A DNA stretch of 46,217 nucleotides, from the IMG/VR virus record IMGVR_UViG_3300035583_000004, positions 1-46,217 of that record; one strand, given 5' to 3'. The translations under genes and the position numbers were made by a program. This document shows, in pieces, positions 31,528 to 39,727 of this stretch. Each line of letters begins with the position of its first letter. The stretch's first letter is position 1. The notes under the pieces were generated by a model. It was not told where the DNA came from, did not search any database, and worked only from the letters and a program-made list of their open reading frames with translations. This DNA is from a virus.

Positions 31528-31556
31528 ATTATGCCTCGGCAAATTCGATAAAGCAA
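31528..31556 (-). promoter_or_regulatory. Sigma70-like promoter for the small-gene block
   Basis: On the - strand TTGCTT (31556-31551), exactly 17 bases, then CATAAT (31533-31528). A CTGCC/GGCAG hairpin (31505-31520) follows in the leader before the ribosome site of the 31479 start. It lies in a 116-base gap between the helicase and the small genes. Confidence 0.6.
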
Positions 31557-31595
31557 GCTCTTTGGAACTTTTATTTTTCGCGTCGAAACAACCAG

Positions 31596-33392
31596 TTAAA
31601 GCAATTCAAGCACCTTGTCGCCCGTTATGATGTCTGCAATGCTCTTTTTGTTTCGCAGCACGGCCAGCGTTTTTTCTTCAATTGAATTCTCCGCCACAAA
31701 ATCTAAATACACAACGTCTTCTTCCTGTCCGATGCGGTGCGCCCTGTCTTCTGACTGAAGACGGTCGTACAAAGAAAATGTGTTGCTGAAATAGCACACG
31801 ACGCTCGCCGCCGTCAATGTGATGCCAACGCCGCCAGACTGTTGCTGGCCGATGAACACTTGTGCGTCGCCATTTTGGAAATCTTCTTTGGCTTGCTCAC
31901 GTTCGTCTGTTGAGCGTCTGCCGTCATAACGAACACAGTTCAACCCAGCCTTTTTCAACGCCGCATAAATGTCATCTAGTTCAACGTGGAACCGCGCCCA
32001 CACAATCACCTTTTTCTCTTGCTCTTTCACAACGCGCTCTACGGTCTCCGCCAGAAGCTCAATCTTCGGAGACCCGCCTTCGATGCGAACAGGCTCTTTG
32101 CTTCCAGGAGGAAGATAATAGCCCGATGCGATTTGCGCCAGCTTGCTCAGCGCGACCAACTTGTTCGCCACAGGCAAGGCCTGGTTAAGCAACATCATGC
32201 GACTCTCTTCCTTCATCAAGTCGTATGCTTTGCGTTGCGCAGTTGTAAGATCATAAAAAATGGTCTTATAAATCTTCTTCGGCAGGTCAAGGCATTCCGA
32301 CTTGAGCACGCGGAACGAGTGCGGCGCGATCAACTTTTCAAGCTTGTCGAGGTTCCTGAATCTTGGCTTGCCATCTTTGTCCCTTTGAATTATCTGCGGC
32401 AGCCTTCTTGGATCCATTTTTGCAGACACGAGCCGGGTGTGTGCGGCGACCTTGTTGTCAATCACGGCCATTGCTTGCAGACACAGAGTTTTGTTTCTGC
32501 TTGGCGCATCAGAGAACGCCTCTCTAAGCGATTGGTTGATCGAGGGAAGCGAGTCATAATTTCCGCACTCACATGCCGACACAAGGTTGGCCGCGCCACC
32601 GATCAACTCTTCCCTTCCGTTTTTCAACAATATGCTCTGAACACGAATCGCATTTTCTGATATCGTTTCTCTGTCGCCTGCGCTCATCTTCGTTTTATCT
32701 TTGATGATGTGCTGAAGCAGACCGTGTTCCGGCGGCAACATTTCTGCGTATTCAGCCTTGAAAGCATAATAGCTTGTCGTCTCAAGAATTTCCTCGTCAA
32801 GGAACATGAATTGACTGAACAGATCGAATGGGCTGTTGCTCACTGGTGTGCCATTCATTATGCGCCGATAACGAGCGTGTTTTTTCAGCTTTCTTAAAAG
32901 GGCTTTGGTGCGCTGCGCGGATGGACTCTTGATCATCGTGCTTTCGTCACCAACGATCATCAGCTTGTTGCAAGCCATGCAAAATCTCAGCGCAAATGCA
33001 AGCCCTTTTTCTGTCTGAAGGGCTTCCCAATTCATCGTCAGGACGCGGAGTTCAGAACTGTCTGGCGATTCAAATAGCGCCTCCAGCTTGGCTTTTGTCG
33101 TCTTATTTTGCGTTGCCTTCCAAGCGGCTGAACGCCATCTCACATGATCAGGCATGTGCTTTGGAAGTTCGATATTCGTCCAGTTGGTGTGTACTCCATT
33201 GGGTGCGAATACGATCGCGCCGTCAACCTCTGATTCAGACCAAAGGTCTGCAATGTTGTCGATGATGATCTTTGACTTGCCCGTTCCCATCTCCGCCAGC
33301 AAAGCGAAGAAGAACGAGCGCCCAAATTTATTCAGGCACTCAATTTGATGTCTGTATGGATGTGTTTTATACTTTCCGCTCGGCAATAACAT
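31596..33392 (-). CDS. SNF2-family DNA helicase/translocase
   Basis: A 598-residue protein with both RecA-like domains. Motif I is GTGKSK (36-41), motif II GDES (148-151), then GTPVSNSPFDLFSQF. The C-terminal domain has YDGRRSTDEREQAKEDFQNG, QQSGGVGITLTAAS and DRAHRIGQ. It uses ATP to move along DNA, probably in replication or repair with its neighbours. The ATG at 33392 is chosen because of AAAGGA six bases before. It overlaps the VRR-NUC gene by 26 bases. Confidence 0.9.
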   Translation of the reverse strand: MLLPSGKYKTHPYRHQIECLNKFGRSFFFALLAEMGTGKSKIIIDNIADLWSESEVDGAIVFAPNGVHTNWTNIELPKHMPDHVRWRSAAWKATQNKTTKAKLEALFESPDSSELRVLTMNWEALQTEKGLAFALRFCMACNKLMIVGDESTMIKSPSAQRTKALLRKLKKHARYRRIMNGTPVSNSPFDLFSQFMFLDEEILETTSYYAFKAEYAEMLPPEHGLLQHIIKDKTKMSAGDRETISENAIRVQSILLKNGREELIGGAANLVSACECGNYDSLPSINQSLREAFSDAPSRNKTLCLQAMAVIDNKVAAHTRLVSAKMDPRRLPQIIQRDKDGKPRFRNLDKLEKLIAPHSFRVLKSECLDLPKKIYKTIFYDLTTAQRKAYDLMKEESRMMLLNQALPVANKLVALSKLAQIASGYYLPPGSKEPVRIEGGSPKIELLAETVERVVKEQEKKVIVWARFHVELDDIYAALKKAGLNCVRYDGRRSTDEREQAKEDFQNGDAQVFIGQQQSGGVGITLTAASVVCYFSNTFSLYDRLQSEDRAHRIGQEEDVVYLDFVAENSIEEKTLAVLRNKKSIADIITGDKVLELL

Positions 33393-33810
33393 CCGCGATC
33401 CTTTCCCAGTGACCTTTATTTCTGACAGGCACGGTGGCGTGCCAAAGTGCGATGCTAGCCAATTCGCCAACCGTCATCTCGTTGATGTCGTCCGCAAAAG
33501 AACCCCCGATAAGCATCCTGTTCTTTCCTGTGTCAATGTATACATAAGCAAGCCCTCCAGAATTCATCTGACGCTTTATCCAGTTCTTCTGATCTTGACT
33601 CAGCTTGTGATTAGAACCGAACAACGGGGTCGTTGCGCGCTTCGGTTCTTTGGGTGCTTTTATTTCAATGTGGAATTCAACACCGCTGAAACAACCGTTG
33701 GTGTCTGGCCAGCCGCCCACGACAACATTTTCAACACGATCCAGCCTGCGGTTAATTCGTGATCCGACAAGATTATTCTTCAGCGTTTTGAATGCGCTGG
33801 TCTCGCTCAT
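33367..33810 (-). CDS. VRR-NUC nuclease
   Basis: A 147-residue PD-(D/E)XK-fold nuclease: GGWPDTNGC, then FHIEIKAPKEPK (Glu-x-Lys), then KLSQDQKNWIKRQMNSGG. VRR-NUC enzymes act on DNA structures such as junctions and often pair with SNF2 helicases in phages, as here. ATGA overlap with the polymerase gene and GAGG in front decide the start at 33810. Confidence 0.85.
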   Translation of the reverse strand: MSETSAFKTLKNNLVGSRINRRLDRVENVVVGGWPDTNGCFSGVEFHIEIKAPKEPKRATTPLFGSNHKLSQDQKNWIKRQMNSGGLAYVYIDTGKNRMLIGGSFADDINEMTVGELASIALWHATVPVRNKGHWERIADVIAERKV

Positions 33811-36569
33811 TTGTCCATCCTCTTCCATTTCTGAATGAACAAATAACGAATGCCATTGTAGAATGTCGCTCTGACCATCAGATGAGCGCCCACGGGAACA
33901 TTCTCCAGAAGGTCTTTACCGATGGCTTGATAATCCCAACGGCTGATGCGGCCTCCAATTGTTCCTGTGTCATCGCGCAGCCGAATGTCAACAAATTCTC
34001 GTGGCCCGCCTTCAACTTTGCCGCCGCGCTTTTTGACGTTCACCTCTTCGTTGTGGTCTCTGGCATTTTTGTAAATCAATTCCCCAAGCACGACACGTTG
34101 TTCTTTGTGTGGAATCCCTTCTTTCAACTCATCAACTTTCCACAGCTTGCCTGAAATATTGTGCGCAGCAGGATTCGCATACACGTCGCCATAAAGTGTC
34201 TGGAACGGAAAGATGTTAGAAAATATGTTGGTGGCAGAATTAACGGCTTTAAACATTTTCGGATCAATCTTTCCGGCTGATCTTTGTTCAATTGCTTTCT
34301 TGGCTTTGCTTTCCCCGAGGCCATGCAGGTTCAAAAACCCTCCGTAAAGAATCCCGTCCTTCGCACACCAATTCATTTCTGACTTTTCAATATCGAAAGG
34401 AACGTAGTTTATCCCTTCCTTGACCATTTCGCGCAACAACTCGATCGCGCTGTCTTCGTCCTTGGCATTGCGCAGATTGGCTGCGGCAAATTCCATCAGG
34501 TGATGAGCTTTCAAATAGGCCGTCCAATAGCTGATGATGGCGTAGCTGTAGGTGTGAGCCTTGTTCATTTGCCATGCGCCCATGGCATTGATCATCCCCC
34601 AAGTCGCCCTTGCCTCTTTTTCTTCGATGCCTTGGCTGGCCGCGCCTTCCTTGAACCTCTCCCAGTATTTGTCGAAAAACTCTTTGCCCATGCTCTTGGA
34701 CATGGCCTTGCGAATGGTGCTTGTTTCCTTCCAATCAAACTTGCCGATATTTTTTACAATGGCCAGTGTCTGTTCTTGATAAACAGGAAGGCCATATGTT
34801 TCGCTCATGTATGATTCAACAAGCGGATGGATTGATTCGTATGGCTCGCCCTTTTTTCTTTTCACATATTTTTCTGTAACACCGCCGCCCAATGGGCCAG
34901 GACGAGCAAGTGCCGTCACAGCATCAATTTCGACAATGCTTTTGAAATCAATATCGCGTGAGATTGTGCGAAGAGCGTTTCCTTCAAATTGAAAGATGCC
35001 GCACAATCTTTGTTGGTTGAACACATCATATGTTGCAGGGTCATCGAGTGGCAATCCATACCAATCAATGTTCAGACCAGAGTCTTCAAGCACGCCCAAT
35101 GTTCGCAGACCGAGCACGTCAATTTTGAGAAGCCCAAGTTCTTCAGCAGACTCCTTGTCGATGTGCGCGATTCCTTTGTCGTCAACTGTTGCGTAATTTG
35201 TGACAGGCTCGTTGCTGACCAGAAGGCCAGCGGCATGCACACCAGTGTGAGAGGCATGACCTTCTAATGCAGCAGCCTTCATGACGGCAGGATATCCTGC
35301 TACAAGAAGCTTGCCCGGATCCGTTTGTGTCAAGGTGTCCTCGAGACAATTATTGGCGCGAGCGTCTGCTGAAGAACGTTCAATCATCGCAACCTTGACC
35401 GCGCCAGTCGCTGCTGGCGGTATGTTCAGAGCTTTGCACACCCTGCTCAGGGCGCTCTTCGGTCTGTAAACAGACAAGGTTCCGATGTGTGCGGCGTTTT
35501 CAATCCCATATTTGGCGGCCATATAATCAAACACCATATGACGCTTGTTGTCGGGAAAGTCCAGATCGATGTCTGGAAGGTCGCTACGCGAAACGTCAAT
35601 AAACCGCTCGAAGAATAACTTTGGAGGAATCGGATTCACCTCCGTGATTCGTGTCAACCAACAAACAAGAGAGCCTGCGCTGCTGCCGCGACTCGGGCCG
35701 ACCAGCATGTGTTGTTTGGCATAACAAACCATGTCTGCAACAATCAAAAAATAAGAAACGAAATCCTTGCTCTCTATCAACTCCAATTCGTATTTGAGTC
35801 GGGTCTCATATTCTTCCGTCCATTTTCTTTCCATTCTGCGGAACTTTATCCCCTCGCGGCACAACGCCTCGAGATCGCCTTTCGCACGGATCATTGGGGC
35901 GCGTGGCAGCTCAATCGCGGAACAGGATTGAGCAATATCGTGAGCAGCACCCTGTCCTTCCAGTTCCGCCAAAATGTGCTGCGGGGTTGGCTTTTCATTG
36001 CGGCCGATGAGTTGGAATGTCTCTTTGTCTTCTGGCTTTGTGTAGGCGTTATCAGAAACGCCAACCAAATGCAACCCGTTGCGTTCTGCGATGCCGCGCT
36101 TCTGCAAGGCCAACACGCGGCTGGCCGGAGAAATGTCCACAACAGCACCAACGGATGTCAGAAACTCTTCGTCAACAAGGTCGCCAGCAAACTTGATGAT
36201 GTTGATGCTCATCTTGCGAACGTCAGAACGGCGCAGCGCAGGTGTGTTGCCACGCTTGCCGGGCATCGGCTGCTGATAGGTCTTTGACACCCAGCGATAA
36301 AGTTCTTGCAAGCCTGCAAGGTTCTTGGCCAAGAACCACATACAAGGGAAGCTGTCTTCCTCGTCCGTCACCACAAGCTCGACACCCAACAACGGCTGAA
36401 TGCCAGCGGCCTTGCACGCTTTGAACCAGCGCACGTGACCCCATGTGCTTTGCTTGTCAACGATGCCAGCATGCGTGCAGCCTTGTTCCTTCAGACACGC
36501 AATGACTTTGTTCATCGGCGCGAAAGTGTCGCCGAAGCTGTATTCAGTTCTGATGCGGAGTTGGATCAC
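33807..36569 (-). CDS. DNA polymerase III alpha-like (family C) polymerase
   Basis: A 920-residue replicative polymerase. It has GPSRGSSAGS (291-300), PDIDLDFPDNKRH (332 onward) with catalytic Asp, and LLKIDVLGLRTL (about 481-492) with the third Asp, followed by fingers and an OB-like C-terminus. The N-terminal PHP domain keeps its fold signs (TEYSFGDTF, AGIQPLLGVEL) but the metal His residues are lost (Arg-Ile-Arg in place of His-x-His, VDK for TDH). PHP activity is therefore unlikely. The GTG at 36569 overlaps the 36566 gene stop (GTGA). Proofreading is presumably supplied by the DnaQ gene upstream. Confidence 0.93.
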   Translation of the reverse strand: MIQLRIRTEYSFGDTFAPMNKVIACLKEQGCTHAGIVDKQSTWGHVRWFKACKAAGIQPLLGVELVVTDEEDSFPCMWFLAKNLAGLQELYRWVSKTYQQPMPGKRGNTPALRRSDVRKMSINIIKFAGDLVDEEFLTSVGAVVDISPASRVLALQKRGIAERNGLHLVGVSDNAYTKPEDKETFQLIGRNEKPTPQHILAELEGQGAAHDIAQSCSAIELPRAPMIRAKGDLEALCREGIKFRRMERKWTEEYETRLKYELELIESKDFVSYFLIVADMVCYAKQHMLVGPSRGSSAGSLVCWLTRITEVNPIPPKLFFERFIDVSRSDLPDIDLDFPDNKRHMVFDYMAAKYGIENAAHIGTLSVYRPKSALSRVCKALNIPPAATGAVKVAMIERSSADARANNCLEDTLTQTDPGKLLVAGYPAVMKAAALEGHASHTGVHAAGLLVSNEPVTNYATVDDKGIAHIDKESAEELGLLKIDVLGLRTLGVLEDSGLNIDWYGLPLDDPATYDVFNQQRLCGIFQFEGNALRTISRDIDFKSIVEIDAVTALARPGPLGGGVTEKYVKRKKGEPYESIHPLVESYMSETYGLPVYQEQTLAIVKNIGKFDWKETSTIRKAMSKSMGKEFFDKYWERFKEGAASQGIEEKEARATWGMINAMGAWQMNKAHTYSYAIISYWTAYLKAHHLMEFAAANLRNAKDEDSAIELLREMVKEGINYVPFDIEKSEMNWCAKDGILYGGFLNLHGLGESKAKKAIEQRSAGKIDPKMFKAVNSATNIFSNIFPFQTLYGDVYANPAAHNISGKLWKVDELKEGIPHKEQRVVLGELIYKNARDHNEEVNVKKRGGKVEGGPREFVDIRLRDDTGTIGGRISRWDYQAIGKDLLENVPVGAHLMVRATFYNGIRYLFIQKWKRMDK

Positions 36570-36850
36570 GAATGCGCGCCCTCCGGTTCGACCACAGGAT
36601 CCTTTTCGACGATGAACGCGTGCGCAGTTTCCTTTTCTGCTCCGTAGCAACCCGCCTCGCAACTGTGACAGAATGAAAATGGGGGTGTCATATCTTTGCA
36701 CTCGTGCCTCTTGGCGGGCTTGCAGTTGCCGATGTTGCCTTGATTGCATGGCATCAAATCGTCAAGCCCACAGCCACATGAGCCTCCACCAAGCCCGTCG
36801 AATCCATTCTGTTCAAGCCATACACTTATAATTTTGCGAACGTCCATCAT
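36566..36850 (-). CDS. Cys-rich small protein
   Basis: A 94-residue protein with about ten Cys: CGCGLDDLMPC, then NCKP, then FCHSCEAGCYG. It resembles small phage proteins starting MDVRKIISVWLEQNGFDGL that carry one or two zinc sites. GGGGAG is six bases before the first of two adjacent ATGs, and the exonuclease stop lies between them. It sits between exonuclease and polymerase. Confidence 0.65.
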   Translation of the reverse strand: MMDVRKIISVWLEQNGFDGLGGGSCGCGLDDLMPCNQGNIGNCKPAKRHECKDMTPPFSFCHSCEAGCYGAEKETAHAFIVEKDPVVEPEGAHS

Positions 36851-37374
36851 GCTGTTCTCCCCTTCATAACAATCTCCGCCAATGCGCGAACGTCGTCCAA
36901 CGCCCGGTGGGTCTGGGCAAGTTTCTGTCCTGTGACGATTTCGTACAACTCTGTCAACTTCAGCCGCCTGCCCTTGCGGTGAAAGTTCTCCTGCACAGTA
37001 CACAACGCCTCTGCAGGCCACGGGAAGCCAGTCCGCGCACAACGCTCAAGCTCAACTTCAATCATGCCTTTGTCGAATGGCGCGTTGTGCGCAATGAACG
37101 TGTCCGCGCCGCCGAAGGCAGCTTCAATCTCACCAAGCAACTCGCGGAACTTAGGCTTGCCAACAATCATTTCATTCGTGATGCCTGTGATCTTGGTTAT
37201 TTCAGGCGTGATCTCGCACTCAGGGTCGATGAGCCATTCGCGCTCAGAGACGATCTTGCCGCCATCAATTCGCATGACAGCGAGTTCAATGATGCGAGGC
37301 TGCTTGTTGATGTCCGCCGCTCGCGGCATGAGCAGCCCTGTTGTTTCTGTGTCAACAATAATTTCAATGGCCAT
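36847..37374 (-). CDS. DnaQ-like 3'-5' exonuclease
   Basis: A 175-residue DEDDh exonuclease: DTETTG (8-13), then a Glu-rich middle, HNAPFDKGM (Asp of motif II), and HRALDDVRALAEI (His and Asp of motif III). It resembles the epsilon subunit of DNA polymerase III and probably proofreads for the polymerase encoded downstream. GAGGGG precedes the ATG. Confidence 0.9.
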   Translation of the reverse strand: MAIEIIVDTETTGLLMPRAADINKQPRIIELAVMRIDGGKIVSEREWLIDPECEITPEITKITGITNEMIVGKPKFRELLGEIEAAFGGADTFIAHNAPFDKGMIEVELERCARTGFPWPAEALCTVQENFHRKGRRLKLTELYEIVTGQKLAQTHRALDDVRALAEIVMKGRTA

Positions 37375-37383
37375 TCTGGCCCC

Positions 37384-38127
37384 TCAAAGCAGTCTGTGAA
37401 TCGTTACGCCCGGCTTCTGCGAGATGCGCTCTTCCGGCTTGTCAAGCTTCAATCCAAGGTTGTTCAACTTGGAATAAATAGCCCCGGCGCAATGCCCTGT
37501 TTTCTCCGCCATTTCCTTTGTGTCTGCTCCGGCCTCGAACAGCTCAACCAAGGTGTCTGTCTGCCCCTTCGTCCATGGCATGCGCTTTTTCGGAGAGTCC
37601 AATTCTCCAGCAGTGAAGGAAATCGGCTTAGTCAGAACGGGCGACTTGTTGTAAGCGTCCGAGTCGTGAATCTTGACAACTTCGGCGTTGATTCCGACTC
37701 TTCTGTACATTTTCACAACATCTTCGCGGTCATCGTAAGCGCAATGAATGTCGCTTATTGAACAAGAAGTCATGAGCATGGAAAGTTGCCAGCTTTTTAG
37801 CACGACAGATGGTCTGTGGTCGCTTTCGCCACGCATGTAAAGTTCTTTGAACGGAACTCTATGGCGCTCAAGCCATTTAAGCGTTTCGCTGCGGAACCGT
37901 TCCGGGCGCGACGTGAAAATCACAATGTCGTCAAACCACCCTTGGAACAAATGGGCATTGCGGAGTTCGTCTTTGTAAGACAGAGCATGATACACCGCAT
38001 AGCGTTTGTCCGGATCAGATTGCGACCAATCGATAAATCTGATGCGCCACTCATCGTCCGCTATGCAATTGTCAAGGTCGAGGATTCTGATTTTGTTTCT
38101 GATTTTGTTTCTGATTTTGCTTGTCAT
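37384..38127 (-). CDS. HAD phosphatase fused to a Myb/SANT-like domain
   Basis: A 247-residue protein. Residues 1-155 are a HAD-type phosphatase like the 3'-phosphatase of phage polynucleotide kinases: ILDLDNCIADD (Asp17, Asp19), IFTSRPERFR, and HCAYDDREDVV. Residues about 183-228 (MPWTKGQTDTLVELFEAGAD) are a three-helix DNA-binding domain also found in the 30852 protein. Its N-terminus is a triple 12-bp repeat reading KIRNKIRNKIRI. AAGGGTGG is upstream of ATG 38127. DNA-end processing is a reasonable guess. Confidence 0.75.
   Translation of the reverse strand: MTSKIRNKIRNKIRILDLDNCIADDEWRIRFIDWSQSDPDKRYAVYHALSYKDELRNAHLFQGWFDDIVIFTSRPERFRSETLKWLERHRVPFKELYMRGESDHRPSVVLKSWQLSMLMTSCSISDIHCAYDDREDVVKMYRRVGINAEVVKIHDSDAYNKSPVLTKPISFTAGELDSPKKRMPWTKGQTDTLVELFEAGADTKEMAEKTGHCAGAIYSKLNNLGLKLDKPEERISQKPGVTIHRLL
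38086..38121. repeat. Three 12-bp tandem copies
   Basis: TCTGATTTTGTT is repeated three times (the third differs at one base) in the start of the HAD gene. On the - strand this encodes KIRN repeats. A site of slippage variation is possible. Confidence 0.75.
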
Positions 38128-38128
38128 T

Positions 38129-38203
38129 TCATTTCCACCCTTTATATTCACGGAATTCTTGTTCTGTTGCGACAGACACGACGCGAAGGTCTTCTGGCTT
38201 CAC
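38129..38203 (-). CDS. 24-residue frame with strong ribosome site
   Basis: GTG start with AAAAAGGAGAAAGG upstream. It reads MKPEDLRVVSVATEQEF and ends one base before the HAD start. It may couple or regulate translation of that gene. No family is recognised. Confidence 0.4.
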   Translation of the reverse strand: MKPEDLRVVSVATEQEFREYKGWK

Positions 38204-38244
38204 TTTTTATTCCTTTCTCCTTTTTGTCTTTATTTTAAAAGTTC

Positions 38245-38535
38245 TTAGTTGGTCGGCACCAATTCGCCTCCAATAGGGTCTTTTGGAACCCCAAATTCTT
38301 GAAGGCTCTTCGGGCTAACCATGCAGCGGCAACTGTCGAAATTGACACTCTTGAATCTGATCCAACCGTTTGTTTTTCTTTGGATGCGCCCGCAATTTCT
38401 GAAGACGGCCTTTTTGCTGCCGAGACACCAGCCAACGCTGATCTTGATCGTGTTGTTAAACTGCACCCCGTCTGACAAAAAGAATTCTTTCTCAAGGCTT
38501 TCGACAGCCTTGTTCAGTCATTCTTCACGATTCAT
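38245..38535 (-). pseudogene. Gene with in-frame TGA at codon 6
   Basis: The ATG at 38535 is in an ATGA overlap with the HNH gene and has GGAGAGGG upstream, so it is clearly the natural start. The frame reads MNREE, TGA (38518-38520), then LNKAVESLEKEFFLSDG and on to TAA at 38245, 90 more residues without a stop. With Trp for TGA, MNREEWLNKAVESL resembles the start of phage SprT-like proteins (uncertain). The rest is Cys/Trp-containing. TGA is a real stop elsewhere in this genome, so this is a nonsense mutation, readthrough (TGAC is a leaky context), or reinitiation at the CTG that follows. Confidence 0.6.
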
Positions 38536-38885
38536 TTTGTCACCCTCTCCTTTTTGTCAGACGCAAGATTTTCAACACAATCATTCTTCACCATGCAGTC
38601 TCTGTGATAGACGGCAGAAGGAAGTTCACCGATGAATGCCTCCCAAACAAGATGGCTGATTTGCACCTTCTTTTTGGTGCCGTCTCCGTATATGCAAACA
38701 CCAAGATTGTTGTCCTTGTTGTTCATCCGAAAGCCCTTGAGCGCCTTGCCCTTGAGCTTTCGGATGGAACCATTTTTGCCGAGAACCTCTCTGTCAAGAG
38801 AGCGCACCCGGCCTTGATTGCTGACTTCATAACTGTCTTCGTAACCGATGACAGGCTTCCAGATTTCAGCCGCGCTCGGTTCCAC
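38532..38885 (-). CDS. NUMOD4/HNH endonuclease
   Basis: A 117-residue protein. NUMOD4-like part EIWKPVIGYEDSYEVSNQGR (7-26) is followed by an HNH_3-type part: ISHLVWEAFIG (His78), YHRDCMVKND (His94) and VENL (105-108). Such proteins are free-standing or homing endonucleases. The GTG at 38885 is used, with AAGGG upstream and five bases after the preceding start-frame's end. Confidence 0.75.
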   Translation of the reverse strand: MEPSAAEIWKPVIGYEDSYEVSNQGRVRSLDREVLGKNGSIRKLKGKALKGFRMNNKDNNLGVCIYGDGTKKKVQISHLVWEAFIGELPSAVYHRDCMVKNDCVENLASDKKERVTK

Positions 38886-38887
38886 GA

Positions 38888-39349
38888 TCACCCTTTCACA
38901 ACAGAGAAGTTCAGATCGCGGAACTTTGCCTTGCCGTTTGCTTTCAGGATCAAGCGGAACGTGCCGTGCTTGCAATCCGGCAAGCCAAGAGCCGAGAATG
39001 CTTTGCGCACACTGCCGAATTCTTCATCCGCGGCCTTTCCGTTCGGTGCTATTCCTTTGGCGCGGACTGCCGTGCGTTCTTTGCGGGCAGCGACCACCGA
39101 CTTGTCCAACCAGCTTTCTGCCGTGCTGGCAGAGCGCGTGCTGCTTGGCAGCTTTGCGCTCGACTTGGTTGGGGCGACGACAGTTGGCCTCGCTGCAGGA
39201 GCGTTGGCCTCGCGCGCTGCAGGAGCGTTGGCCTTGCGCGCTGCAGCCAATTGTTTTTCACCAGCACCACGGGTGCTGAACTTCTTGATGCTCTTGCCTG
39301 TCAGCAGGTTATATTCTGCGACCATTTCTTTCGTTGTCATGTTTTTCAT
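38888..39349 (-). CDS. Basic, Ala-rich DNA-associated-like protein, paralogue 1
   Basis: A 153-residue protein with N-terminal MVAEYNLLTGKSIKKFSTRG, an Ala/Lys-rich linker with near-24-bp DNA repeats (39185-39250, ANAPAAR units), and a C-terminal VRKAFSALGLPDCKHGTFRL. Both ends match the 39728 protein. The N-terminal pattern resembles that of DUF3489-type basic phage proteins. ATG 39349 has GGAG eight bases before. Probably DNA- or RNA-binding (inference). Confidence 0.65.
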   Translation of the reverse strand: MKNMTTKEMVAEYNLLTGKSIKKFSTRGAGEKQLAAARKANAPAAREANAPAARPTVVAPTKSSAKLPSSTRSASTAESWLDKSVVAARKERTAVRAKGIAPNGKAADEEFGSVRKAFSALGLPDCKHGTFRLILKANGKAKFRDLNFSVVKG

Positions 39350-39364
39350 TTTCAATTCTCCGCT

Positions 39365-39451
39365 CTAAAGTTGTCCGGTTTCAATCAACCGTGAAGCAAT
39401 TATGAACTCATTTCGTTCAATGAGCAGCATCTTTGTGAACTTTTTATTCAT
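39365..39451 (-). CDS. Possible 28-residue protein
   Basis: Frame MNKKFTKMLLIERNEFIIAS starting two bases after the zinc-ribbon stop (TGACCATG), so coupled translation is possible. There is no own ribosome site. No family is recognised. Confidence 0.4.
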   Translation of the reverse strand: MNKKFTKMLLIERNEFIIASRLIETGQL

Positions 39452-39453
39452 GG

Positions 39454-39726
39454 TCAGAAACAATGAGTTGGTGAATGTCGCTCTGTGTGACGCTGTTCTG
39501 CATGAGGACTTTCGTAACAAAACCCGCTGCCGCGTCGATGCGGGAAATGATAGCCTCCGCACCTGCACATCGGCTTGTGTCCAATCTCATTCTTCATTCT
39601 CCATTTGTCGATGTGCCATTTCTTTCCGCCACAGCTTCTGCAAGCCGGAATCCGTTCATATTGTTCCGGCTTGAGCCGCAGTGTTCGCCGCGCTTCGCAT
39701 CGAGAACATCTACACCGCCAGCACAC
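39454..39726 (-). CDS. Zinc-ribbon protein
   Basis: A 90-residue Cys-rich protein: CWRCRCSRCEARRTL, then ACRSCGGKKW, then MCRCGGYHFPHRRGSGFC. This order is common in small phage zinc-ribbon proteins. The GTG at 39726 follows the preceding TAA (TAAGGTG) and is chosen because the Cys motif begins at once. Probable nucleic-acid binding. Confidence 0.7.
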   Translation of the reverse strand: MCWRCRCSRCEARRTLRLKPEQYERIPACRSCGGKKWHIDKWRMKNEIGHKPMCRCGGYHFPHRRGSGFCYESPHAEQRHTERHSPTHCF

Positions 39727-39727
39727 C

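Noticed and set aside
38518-38520. Alternative genetic code (TGA as Trp) for the whole phage
   Set aside because: Many genes end in ATGA or GTGA overlaps where TGA is clearly a stop, so a genome-wide reassignment is excluded.
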